A stretch of 34,441 nucleotides of DNA. It comes from Bacteriovoracia bacterium. GTDB lineage: Bacteria > Bdellovibrionota > Bacteriovoracia > Bacteriovoracales > Bacteriovoracaceae. Both the position numbers and the translations under genes were made by a program. Positions 16,452-23,285 of the stretch are shown here, piece after piece (position 1 is the stretch's first letter; every line of letters begins with the position of its first letter). The notes beneath the pieces are model-generated. The model was not told the origin of the DNA. It saw nothing but the letters and a program-made list of their open reading frames with translations, and ran no database searches. The stretch is from positions 1 through 34,441 of the forward strand of contig JAUIBX010000013.1 in the NCBI GenBank assembly GCA_030427595.1. The letters are read 5' to 3'.

Positions 16452-17471
16452 ATGGTTATTGGTAAGAAGTCCTTAAAGAAGAAAGAGGAAGAAGAGAAGG
16501 AAGACACCCGAAAGACGGTTGTGATCTTTGGTATTTCTTCTTTTCTTGGTTCTAATCTCGCTGAGTTTCTCAAGAGAGACTATAAGGTTGTTGGAACTTA
16601 CCACAAGCATTCGGTGAGGGTTCCTGGAGTACTCTCGATTCGTTGTGATGTTCTTGCCAAGGAAGAGGTTCAGCTTACTCTTTTTGCTTTCAAACCAGAC
16701 TTTGTGATTTATTGCGCAGGAGTTTCTTCCGTCTTGGATTGTCACAAAAAAGAAGAGCTTGCTGATGCTCTTAATACTTCTGGTCTTTTTAATGTCGCTG
16801 AATACTGCCAGCGTTATAAGGCGCAAATCTGTTACATAAGCTCAAGCTTTATCTTTGCCGGACAAAAGAAGAACTACTTTGAAATGGACATTCCTGATTC
16901 TTTAACTACCTACGGGAAGACTCAGGCCGCTGCAGAGTTTTATCTGCAAAAGACTTCATTAAACTATATTCTCTTTCGCTGTTGTCGCCTCTATGGCCGC
17001 TCTATTACGGCCCAAAGACCAACATGGTTTCAGAACTTTCAACGTCAAATGATGCAAAATAAAACACTGGCCATGGACGATTTCATTCATACAGGTTTCC
17101 TAGATGTTTATTACTTAGGTCTACTCATTAAAATGTGCTTAGACCGGAAGGTTTCAAATAGGCTCTTTCAAGTCTCTTCAAATGACATCGGCACACTTTA
17201 TGAGTTTTCGAAAACCTATTGTGAAGTCTTTGGTGCCAGTAAAGATTTGATTTCTAAAGGGCGCTGGCCTTTTCCGATGAACAAAACTCAATCAACGACT
17301 CAGGTTGAAGAGCAGCTCTACTTCAAACTTGATACGGCCAACCTTGAAGGTTTTCTCAATATCAATCTTCCTTCTATTAGAGAGTCTTTAGAATTCTCTT
17401 ACAACAGATTTGGTGGCCAAGCTCAGAATAAGAAGAAGTCTCAAGCTTCTGAGGGCATCAAGTTTATTTAA
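16452..17471 (+). CDS. NAD(P)-dependent sugar epimerase/reductase, RmlD-like SDR
   Basis: An extended short-chain dehydrogenase of 339 residues. The Rossmann nucleotide loop is VVIFGISSFLGSNLAE (about 22-37, G-x-x-x-x-x-G), followed by FVIYCAGVSSVLDC, ICYISSSFIFAG and YGKTQAAAE, which supplies the YxxxK pair. This matches dTDP-4-dehydrorhamnose reductase-like enzymes that make nucleotide sugars. The first 20 residues are very charged (KKSLKKKEEEEKED) and lie before the fold. No Shine-Dalgarno is visible; a TATAAT at 16419-16424 suggests a leader of about 20 nt. A role in flagellin or surface glycosylation is possible from context but not shown. Confidence 0.82.
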   Translation: MVIGKKSLKKKEEEEKEDTRKTVVIFGISSFLGSNLAEFLKRDYKVVGTYHKHSVRVPGVLSIRCDVLAKEEVQLTLFAFKPDFVIYCAGVSSVLDCHKKEELADALNTSGLFNVAEYCQRYKAQICYISSSFIFAGQKKNYFEMDIPDSLTTYGKTQAAAEFYLQKTSLNYILFRCCRLYGRSITAQRPTWFQNFQRQMMQNKTLAMDDFIHTGFLDVYYLGLLIKMCLDRKVSNRLFQVSSNDIGTLYEFSKTYCEVFGASKDLISKGRWPFPMNKTQSTTQVEEQLYFKLDTANLEGFLNINLPSIRESLEFSYNRFGGQAQNKKKSQASEGIKFI

Positions 17472-17488
17472 AAATTTTTGCTTTGGAA

Positions 17489-18016
17489 TTACTGAGCTGA
17501 CTGTTTGATAAACTCAGTGAGGTAGTGCTTCGCCATGGCGTGCATATCCACAGGCTCGCCTTGAAAGCGCCAGCTGATTTTATTGAAAGGCCCTAAATGA
17601 GCACGAATCTCGTGAACACCTTCAGAGCCAAATCGATCCTCTTGTTGAAGACGAGGAGCTAATAGGTCTTTTCCGTTTGAAATAAAGGCGATGCTAATAA
17701 GGTCATTAGCTTTACGGGCAAAGATTAAGCGCAATGAATTTCTAAAGAGCATAAAATCATTAACCGTATTTGAAATCTTGAAAATCTTAATGTGATTACT
17801 ATTTTGATGACCTCGATACTCGTTGAATTTGGCCACATAGAGTTCAATCAGATCACGAAGCTCATTCATAAATTCAATGGATGATTCTTCTAGGAAGTGA
17901 AGAGGGTTGAGGTGTTCGTGGATATCAATAACACCAGACTCTGACATATTGATTTCTTCAATGGCCAGATTCTCTACCCAAGTTGTTCCTGCTTCATTCT
18001 GATTAAGATTTTCCAT
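17489..18016 (-). CDS. Hypothetical protein
   Basis: I do not recognise this 175-residue protein. It has no signal peptide or membrane segment. It is acidic at the start (ENLAIEEINMSESGVIDIHEHL) and helical in the middle (IEFMNELRDLIELYVAKFNEYRG). The centre, HIKIFKISNTVNDFMLFRNSLRLIFARKANDLISIAF, could be a strand-helix-strand unit, and the end has INKISWRF-like strands before a helix. There is no ribosome site. A TTGACA-N17-CATCAT promoter ends about 6 nt before the ATG, so the mRNA may be leaderless. It is convergent with the RmlD-like gene. Confidence 0.75.
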   Translation of the reverse strand: MENLNQNEAGTTWVENLAIEEINMSESGVIDIHEHLNPLHFLEESSIEFMNELRDLIELYVAKFNEYRGHQNSNHIKIFKISNTVNDFMLFRNSLRLIFARKANDLISIAFISNGKDLLAPRLQQEDRFGSEGVHEIRAHLGPFNKISWRFQGEPVDMHAMAKHYLTEFIKQSAQ

Positions 18017-18022
18017 ACTTAA

Positions 18023-18051
18023 ATGATGATTTTAGTGAAGCTTATTGTCAA
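18023..18051 (-). promoter_or_regulatory. Candidate promoter giving a leaderless mRNA
   Basis: On the minus strand TTGACA (18051 down; read as TTGACA beginning at the base before TGACA) and CATCAT (18028-18023) are 17 nt apart. A start site about seven nt downstream falls on or next to the ATG at 18016, which has no purine-rich ribosome site. Confidence 0.5.
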
Positions 18052-18099
18052 TGAAAGGCTGATTGAAAGGGGGTTGGAGAAGAAAGAGAAAAAAAGAGT

Positions 18100-18367
18100 G
18101 GGTTTTGCTGGCTTCAAGTTTCCGCCCGTCATTTGACAGGTGGACGCAGTTAGTAACCACTTTAGGCTTCTCACCTCGAGCTTTCGCTGTTGTGAGCTTG
18201 CTCACCATGGCCAGGGACCGCTTCCTTGGTAGTTATTGTAGGGCGAAATACTGTATGCCAACCACAAAACCCATTTATGAGTATGCCCGAAAATAACGCA
18301 TTATTCAATGGTTAAATTTAGCCCTTGCTACCGTAAGTTTTTGAATATATTGAGTTTTGCTTATTTG
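18100..18367. other. Intergenic stretch with inverted repeats before the Tad operon
   Basis: No credible gene between 18017 and 18488; a 77-codon ORF at 18063 has no recognisable features. The stretch holds a perfect hairpin GTGAGC/GCTCAC near 18200, CGTC/GACG near 18130, and a segment that in reverse reads CAGCGAA...GAAGCCTAAA, a possible degenerate relative of the AGCGAC hairpin elements. Confidence 0.45.
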
Positions 18368-18396
18368 TTGCTGCGCATCATGAACTGGAGTATAAT
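18368..18396 (+). promoter_or_regulatory. Sigma-70-type promoter of the Tad/Flp operon
   Basis: TTGCTG (18368-18373), 17-nt spacer, TATAAT (18391-18396). The predicted start near 18403 gives a leader of about 85 nt before the Flp pilin ATG. The best promoter match in the window. Confidence 0.75.
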
Positions 18397-18407
18397 AGTC
18401 ATATAAG

Positions 18408-18480
18408 TCAGTTTCCACGAGGGAAAAAACTCAAGTTTTTCGGTGCCTAAGCCGATAACTTGCAAACAGAGGAATTTAGG
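18408..18480 (+). promoter_or_regulatory. Structured 5' leader of the Flp pilin mRNA
   Basis: Two stem-loops lie in the leader: TTTCC/GGGAAA around ACGA near 18411-18426, and CAAGTT (18432-18437) with AACTTG (18457-18462) enclosing TCGG/CCGA. AGGAG then precedes the start codon. It does not match the c-di-GMP riboswitch consensus as I know it. Confidence 0.5.
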
Positions 18481-18488
18481 AGCTGAGC

Positions 18489-18680
18489 ATGAAAAACCTA
18501 ATCATTGCTTTTCTTAAGGATGAAGAGGGTCAGACATCTACAGAGTATATTCTACTCGTTGCCGTTGTTGCCCTTATCGTCTTCAAGTTTAAGGACCAAG
18601 CAACCAAGAGGCTAGGTGACATCACTGATGGTGTGTTCACTGGTGCTGAAAGTTGGGTTGGCGAGCTAAATAATCAATAA
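18489..18680 (+). CDS. flp: Flp/Tad major pilin
   Basis: The 63-residue product is a Flp-type prepilin, the subunit of the thin Tad adhesion pilus. The N-terminus MKNLIIAFLKDEEG is the charged leader; processing by the TadV/CpaA peptidase is expected after the glycine, leaving QTSTEYILLVAVVALIVFKF, with the glutamate at mature position 5 or so and a hydrophobic helix. The rest is short and acidic. AGGAG lies ten nt before the ATG. A strong promoter and a hairpin just after the stop bracket it, so it is probably expressed far above the rest of the operon. Confidence 0.93.
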   Translation: MKNLIIAFLKDEEGQTSTEYILLVAVVALIVFKFKDQATKRLGDITDGVFTGAESWVGELNNQ

Positions 18681-18708
18681 ACCAGTTTAGGCACAGTCCT
18701 AAACTGGT
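18681..18708 (+). terminator. Hairpin after the pilin gene (attenuator or processing stem)
   Basis: ACCAGTTTAGG, 6-nt loop, CCTAAACTGGT forms an 11-bp perfect stem directly after the Flp stop. There is no U-tract after it, so it may stabilise the pilin mRNA or reduce read-through rather than stop transcription. A second inverted repeat AAAGGAAGT/ACTTCCTTT lies at 18741-18759, followed by CTTTTCC. Confidence 0.65.
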
Positions 18709-18795
18709 ATTTAGCTCACTTAAACTTAAATATCGCTTAAAAAGGAAGTGACTTCCTTTCTTTTCCTATTTTTATTTCCTGCTAAAATCAAATAC

Positions 18796-19011
18796 ATGAA
18801 AATCTTTAATAACGTTGGACAGGCGACGATTGAGTATTTGCTTATTTTCTCTTTCATATCATTGATAGGTGTAGGCTTAGCGAATGCTATTGGTTCAAGC
18901 ATCGCCGGAAGTACCAAAAGTCTTGGCTGGGTTCTGACTCAAGAACTGACGACGGGTGTCTGCCGCTCTCAGTGCTTTTATAGTGATTACAAAAATGGGA
19001 TTACGGATTGA
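18796..19011 (+). CDS. Small class III prepilin-like protein (Tad locus)
   Basis: A 71-residue protein beginning MKIFNNVG, then QATIEYLLIFSFISLIG, which is the glycine-cleavage site, glutamate and hydrophobic helix of Flp/TadE-type prepilins. The C-terminus has two cysteines (CRSQC) that could form a disulfide. A longer reading from 18748 adds a second hydrophobic stretch ahead of the leader; the family pattern favours the ATG at 18796, though its ribosome site is weak. Likely a minor pilin. Its stop overlaps the TTG start of the peptidase gene. Confidence 0.8.
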   Translation: MKIFNNVGQATIEYLLIFSFISLIGVGLANAIGSSIAGSTKSLGWVLTQELTTGVCRSQCFYSDYKNGITD

Positions 19012-19520
19012 GGTTCTCCTTATACCTTTTCATTCTCCTCGCTTTAGAACTCGTTTTTGTTTCCTATATTGATATTCGCTATCGAAAGATTTCAAACTAT
19101 TGGTCTATTCTCAATATCACGCTCTATTTTGCGATGCTCTTTGTTTTTCCATCTCTTTATAAATTTAATTTTGTGACTTTCTTTTATCCTGCAGTTTTTC
19201 TTGGGGTGGGATTCTTTCTATTTATCCTTAAAATTATGGGCGGTGGGGATTCAAAATATCTTTTCTCATTTTTCCTTTTAGTGCCCGAGTTTTATCATGA
19301 GCTTTTCTTTATGAAGCTGGTTTATTCGACCATTGCGATCGGACTTTACCTTCTTCTCTATAATACTATTCGAAATTTTGATAAACTATCCATGGCCATT
19401 AGGATTATGGACGTTAACGGAATAAAAGGAGTCTACGGCACTAAGTTTGCTTATGCTCCTGTTATAGCGATTTCATGGATAGCTTTCGGGTGGGAAATAA
19501 GAAACCAATTCATTTTTTAA
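19008..19520 (+). CDS. Prepilin peptidase, TadV/CpaA type
   Basis: An inner-membrane aspartic protease (family A24) that cleaves Flp and pseudopilin leaders. The 170-residue product is all membrane segments, with the two catalytic aspartates visible: YIDIRYRKISN near residue 22 and the GxGD-type IMGGGDSKYL near residue 76. It lacks the N-terminal methyltransferase domain of PilD, as expected for TadV. The start is TTG at 19008, sharing bases with the previous stop (TTGA), a coupled arrangement; no ATG is available nearby. It overlaps the next prepilin gene by about 45 nt. Confidence 0.88.
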   Translation: MRFSLYLFILLALELVFVSYIDIRYRKISNYWSILNITLYFAMLFVFPSLYKFNFVTFFYPAVFLGVGFFLFILKIMGGGDSKYLFSFFLLVPEFYHELFFMKLVYSTIAIGLYLLLYNTIRNFDKLSMAIRIMDVNGIKGVYGTKFAYAPVIAISWIAFGWEIRNQFIF

Positions 19521-19819
19521 AAGGACAAAAAGGTCAATCTACTGTTGAGTATGTCCTTTTGTTGGCCGTAGTAGTCTCTCTCGTAACTTCTGTTTTCAAC
19601 TCACCAACTTTTCAAGAGTTTTTTGGTGAAGACTCCCAATTCTTTAATGCGATTGCAGAAAGAATGAGGCTTGATTATCGCTATTCAACTAAAGTCGACT
19701 CTGGAGACGATATAGGAAATGCAAGGCCTACGGCCCATCCTTCCTTTAGTCAGCCAGACGGCTCATTATCTCGATTTTTTGGTTTTCAAGCAGGAGGAAG
19801 TCCGTACCCACCACCATGA
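19475..19819 (+). CDS. Prepilin-like protein (Tad locus)
   Basis: A 114-residue protein. After a basic leader (KKPIHFLKGQKG) comes QSTVEYVLLLAVVVSLV, the class III prepilin motif. The mature region is polar and ends in a proline/glycine-rich tail (GGSPYPPP). It overlaps the 3' end of the peptidase gene, and its own stop overlaps the next start as ATGA, so translation is coupled. Both the ATG at 19475 and a GTG at 19490 are possible starts. Function as a minor pilin is inferred from motif and place. Confidence 0.8.
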   Translation: MDSFRVGNKKPIHFLKGQKGQSTVEYVLLLAVVVSLVTSVFNSPTFQEFFGEDSQFFNAIAERMRLDYRYSTKVDSGDDIGNARPTAHPSFSQPDGSLSRFFGFQAGGSPYPPP

Positions 19820-20346
19820 AAAAGTTAAAAGAAGAAAAAGGACAATCGACGATAGAATTTCTCGTGAGCTTCTCCATGGCGTTAGGCTTCGTATTTGCCT
19901 TTTTAAAAATCTCCATTGCTTACACTAACGGCTACCTTGTTCATTATGTGAACTTCTTATCTTCGCGTGCCTATATGGTTGGGGAAAGAGACTCTAACCA
20001 GCCTTCTGGCTCAGATGGTGCGGCCAAGGATCTCGCAGAAGCTGTTTTTGAGGGTTTTAATATTGGTGGCATTATTCCTACTTTTGATAGCAATCTCCAA
20101 ATAGAAGACCCCGAAAGTAACCTGGGGGGAACCAATCTCTATATTGGAACTCGTGTTGAGTACGAAGAATCGATAAATATACCAGGCTCAACAAAGAAGA
20201 TTCGCTTTCCTTTTGTTTCAGAGTCCTACTTAGGTATGGAGCCTACAAGAGCAGAGTGCAAGTTTAGAATTTGTGATGCCATGTCGCGAGTGGGTTCAGG
20301 GGCGAGTTGCCTAAAGCATTCAACTGTATCTGATAATGGATGTTAA
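19816..20346 (+). CDS. TadE-like pseudopilin
   Basis: A 176-residue protein with the short leader MKKLKEEKG followed by QSTIEFLVSFSMALGFVFAF, a TadE/TadF-type prepilin signature. The remaining 140 residues form a periplasmic domain with cysteines near the end (ECKFRICDAM, SCLKH, DNGC) that could make disulfides. The ATG overlaps the previous stop (ATGA). TadE-like proteins are minor pseudopilins needed for Tad pilus assembly. Confidence 0.82.
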   Translation: MKKLKEEKGQSTIEFLVSFSMALGFVFAFLKISIAYTNGYLVHYVNFLSSRAYMVGERDSNQPSGSDGAAKDLAEAVFEGFNIGGIIPTFDSNLQIEDPESNLGGTNLYIGTRVEYEESINIPGSTKKIRFPFVSESYLGMEPTRAECKFRICDAMSRVGSGASCLKHSTVSDNGC

Positions 20347-20887
20347 TTTGAAAAGCCTAAAAGAGATGAGAAAACATTTACATGAAGATGAAAGTGGTCA
20401 GGCGATTTTTGAGCTTCTCATCTTTATGCCCATTCTGATTTTCTTTTATACGATTATTTTTAATGTTGGAAATTCAATCAATGTATCAATTAATCAACAA
20501 AAGGTGACGAGACGCTATTTCTACCACCTGACAAAGCAAAATAGCTTTGTTCCTAACAATAGAGTTCTAGAAAATTTTAAAGCGGGCTTTACTCGTGCAG
20601 GCATCGCGATGGTTGGTTTTGCAGACCGACTAGATGGTGGTGGCACTGGTAGTCCTATTGGACCCTGCTTTAAGTTTAATTCTTTCTTTGCAAGCGATAA
20701 TGGTGAAACTTGTGAGGATCCCACAAGTGGAGAAAGACAGACCTCATTTGTCAGAGTTTATACTGCTTATGGTGTCTGTGGTGAAAGTTACTCCCTTCAG
20801 GGTAACCGTTGGTTTGTTTTTAATTCATCTGGTCCCGGAGTACCTGACCCCAAAAGTAAGTATCTCGCCTGTTCTGTCTCTAACTAG
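20336..20887 (+). CDS. TadE/TadF-like pseudopilin
   Basis: A 183-residue protein overlapping the previous gene by 11 nt. The leader reaches HEDESG, then QAIFELLIFMPILIFFYTII, where phenylalanine stands one residue before the glutamate; this is the TadE-type motif. The periplasmic part carries a glycine-rich stretch (DRLDGGGTGSP) and four cysteines (GPCFKF, ETCEDP, YGVCGES, LACSVSN). The gene is followed by an AAAGGGG/CCCCTTT hairpin at 20892-20914, which may lower expression of the downstream genes. Confidence 0.8.
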   Translation: MDVNLKSLKEMRKHLHEDESGQAIFELLIFMPILIFFYTIIFNVGNSINVSINQQKVTRRYFYHLTKQNSFVPNNRVLENFKAGFTRAGIAMVGFADRLDGGGTGSPIGPCFKFNSFFASDNGETCEDPTSGERQTSFVRVYTAYGVCGESYSLQGNRWFVFNSSGPGVPDPKSKYLACSVSN

Positions 20888-20973
20888 TCAAAAAGGGGAT
20901 AATTCTGCCCCTTTCTCTAATAAAATTGACCCTTTGCTAAAATTATAAGGAACAGGATTCTGAGGAGTTGAGT

Positions 20974-21789
20974 GTGAATACACGGGCGTTCACCCTGGCA
21001 TTGGTCATCGCAGGTATAGCCGTCTTTATGGTCTACACCTATATCGAAGATCAAAAAAGTGCCTTGATAAGTCGCTATGGAACGGAAGTTTCAGTGGTGG
21101 TAGCGAAAAGAGATATTAAAGAATTGGAGCTTCTTGATGACACCAAGGTGTCTATTAAAACAGTTCCTAAAAACTTTGCCTCACCGGGAAGTTTTTCAAC
21201 GATTAAAGGCGTTGAAAACACCATGGCAACTGTTCCTATCATGAAAGGGGAGCAGATTACTAAGCCTCGTGTAACCTACCCTGGTGCAAAAACGGGTCTT
21301 TCTCGTCAGGTGAGTATTGGTAAAAGGGCCATCGCTATTCAGATCACAGAGAGGCAAGCGGTTTCTAAGCTGATCAAGCCTGGAGATCGAGTCGATGTAC
21401 TCGCGCCTATAGACTTTTCTAATGGGCGAAAGGATATGCAAAAAACGAATACGATCCTTCAGGATGTTCTGGTTCTTTCGACTGGTAAGAGTATGACCAA
21501 TGCTATTCCTATTTACGGGGTCAAGACACCAAAAGAAATTCGTAAGATGAATGCACAAGTCTATGAAAGATATGACACCGTTACTTTGGAGCTTACTCCT
21601 TACGAGGCCCAGAAGTTAATCTTTCTATTGGCCTACTCGGGTCAAAGACCTTGGCTCGCCCTAAGAAATAATAATGACAAAAAACGTGTTCGTATCAAAT
21701 CGACTGATATTTTTGATGTTATCGGCGAAGAGGGACGAGCCGAAGCTAAGAAGTATTTTGATTCACAAAATAAAAGAAGAGGTCAATGA
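20974..21789 (+). CDS. cpaB: CpaB/RcpC pilus assembly protein
   Basis: CpaB/RcpC is a periplasmic, membrane-anchored protein of Tad pilus machines that works with the secretin. The roughly 271-residue product has one N-terminal helix (FTLALVIAGIAVFMVYTYI), a SAF-like domain (VSVVVAKRDIKELELLDDTK to about residue 105) and the CpaB core with RAIAIQITERQAVSKLIKPGDRVDVLAPID and LTPYEAQKLIFLLAYSG. TTG at 20968 sits directly against GAGGAG, so the GTG at 20974, six nt away, is the better start. The next gene overlaps as ATGA. Confidence 0.9.
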   Translation: MNTRAFTLALVIAGIAVFMVYTYIEDQKSALISRYGTEVSVVVAKRDIKELELLDDTKVSIKTVPKNFASPGSFSTIKGVENTMATVPIMKGEQITKPRVTYPGAKTGLSRQVSIGKRAIAIQITERQAVSKLIKPGDRVDVLAPIDFSNGRKDMQKTNTILQDVLVLSTGKSMTNAIPIYGVKTPKEIRKMNAQVYERYDTVTLELTPYEAQKLIFLLAYSGQRPWLALRNNNDKKRVRIKSTDIFDVIGEEGRAEAKKYFDSQNKRRGQ

Positions 21790-23285
21790 TACACAAATTT
21801 GCAGCTAGCCTTTTATTTTCACTCTTCATGATTCTTGCAATCATGTCTCAAGGCTTTGCCCAATCAAGCACAGTACAAGAAAAGCCTGTTGAAGTTATCT
21901 TAGGGATCGATAAGATTATCAAATTAGATTTTTCACCTAATCCACAGGTTCAAGTCGGTAATGAGTCATTGGTTCGAATTACAATGGTTCCTCAGAAAAG
22001 AGAAATTGTTTTGGCGGGCCAAAAGCCTGGCAAAACATCGGTTACATTAAGAAACAATGTCGGGGATGTGAAGGCCATATTTGTGGTTACAGTAACCGCA
22101 AATGATCAATCCCGTCTTGTAAAAGAATTGAAAGATTTTATTGGGGATGTTGAAGGTCTTGAGATTGGTATAAAGGGAGAAACTGTTTATGTTGGAGGAA
22201 ATATCATTGTTCCTAATGATATCGGTCGCGTTGTTAAGGTTTTAAATCAAGAAAAGTTTGGAGAGGTTCTTTTTCTTGTGGAACTTAGTCCCCAGACTGA
22301 GCGCTTAGTTGCCAGAAAAATGCAGGAAGAGATTCAAAAGAACCAGTTACCAGATGTCACAGTGCGAGTTGTTAATCATACATATTGGCTGGAGGGCATC
22401 GTAAACTCTGAAGGCAAGAAGAGAAGGGCTGAAGATATTGCAAAAGCCTTTTATCCCGATAAAATTGCTTCTTTGGCAGAAAGAACTGGGCAAGTAATTC
22501 AAGCTCAAAAGCCAGCTATTCAAAACTTTATCCAAGTAAATGAGAAGAGTCAGCCTCCACCTCTTGATAAACTCATAAAGGTAACGGCTCAGTTTGTTGA
22601 GCTTATTAAAGACTATTCCAAGACCTTTGGTTTTAAATGGACACCTCTCCTTTCAAATGGAGCAGGTGAAATCAATATTGGTCGGACAAATAATGGTGGT
22701 GTTACAACGAGATCAGAAGGCACTCTTTCAGGAACAATTTCTAATCTCTTTCCGAAGCTAAATTCAGCTAGGCAGGCGGGTTATGCCCGAGTCGTTCAAA
22801 GTGGAGTCATTGTCGTCAAAGATAAGAAAGATGGTCGAATCACAAAAGATGATACCCGTCGTTTTAGTTTAGGTTCTGGAGAGTTTGCCCAGGCCCAGCA
22901 GGCCCGAGCTCAATTTACCGTTGACGTGAGACCAGAGATTTTACAAGAAGAAAAGATTAACCTTACTTTAAATGTAACAGTCTCTTCAAATACAGGGGCA
23001 AACCCACCGGCAACCCAATCAAATGCCATAAAAACTGAGATCATTGTTAAATCCAAAGAAAGTGCTGTTGTTGGCGGGATTGTGATTAATAAGTCTTCTA
23101 CTGATTATGACAAACTCCCACCTGATGAGGTTCAAGGCTCAAGTCCACTATTTAACTTTGTTAGAGGTAAGGCCTTCTCCAATTCGAAATCTCAATTTGT
23201 TGTCTTTGTCACACCCGAGATTGTTGAATCAGCTAGTTCTGGAACAGAAGACATTAAGCGCAAGTTTCGTAGGAGAAGACGCTAA
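21786..23285 (+). CDS. cpaC: Outer-membrane secretin CpaC/RcpA
   Basis: The secretin forms the outer-membrane channel for the Tad pilus. The 499-residue product has a signal peptide (MIHKFAASLLFSLFMILAIM, cleavage after GFAQ-type end near 26), the pilus-formation N-terminal domain (VEVILGIDKIIKLDFSPNPQ to about residue 105), a BON-like region, and the secretin domain from about residue 270 (KLIKVTAQFVELIKDY) through NLTLNVTVSSNTG and SKESAVVGGIVINKSS to FVVFVTPEIVES. It ends in a run of arginines (KRKFRRRRR). No lipobox is seen. Start and stop overlap both neighbours, so the block is tightly coupled. Confidence 0.93.
   Translation: MIHKFAASLLFSLFMILAIMSQGFAQSSTVQEKPVEVILGIDKIIKLDFSPNPQVQVGNESLVRITMVPQKREIVLAGQKPGKTSVTLRNNVGDVKAIFVVTVTANDQSRLVKELKDFIGDVEGLEIGIKGETVYVGGNIIVPNDIGRVVKVLNQEKFGEVLFLVELSPQTERLVARKMQEEIQKNQLPDVTVRVVNHTYWLEGIVNSEGKKRRAEDIAKAFYPDKIASLAERTGQVIQAQKPAIQNFIQVNEKSQPPPLDKLIKVTAQFVELIKDYSKTFGFKWTPLLSNGAGEINIGRTNNGGVTTRSEGTLSGTISNLFPKLNSARQAGYARVVQSGVIVVKDKKDGRITKDDTRRFSLGSGEFAQAQQARAQFTVDVRPEILQEEKINLTLNVTVSSNTGANPPATQSNAIKTEIIVKSKESAVVGGIVINKSSTDYDKLPPDEVQGSSPLFNFVRGKAFSNSKSQFVVFVTPEIVESASSGTEDIKRKFRRRRR

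Noticed and set aside
18063-18296. 77-codon plus-strand ORF before the Tad operon
   Set aside because: Low-complexity start, no domain, lies over inverted repeats and has no clear ribosome site.
18408-18480. c-di-GMP riboswitch in the pilin leader
   Set aside because: The conserved GEMM core and tetraloop-receptor pattern are not present; only generic stem-loops are seen.
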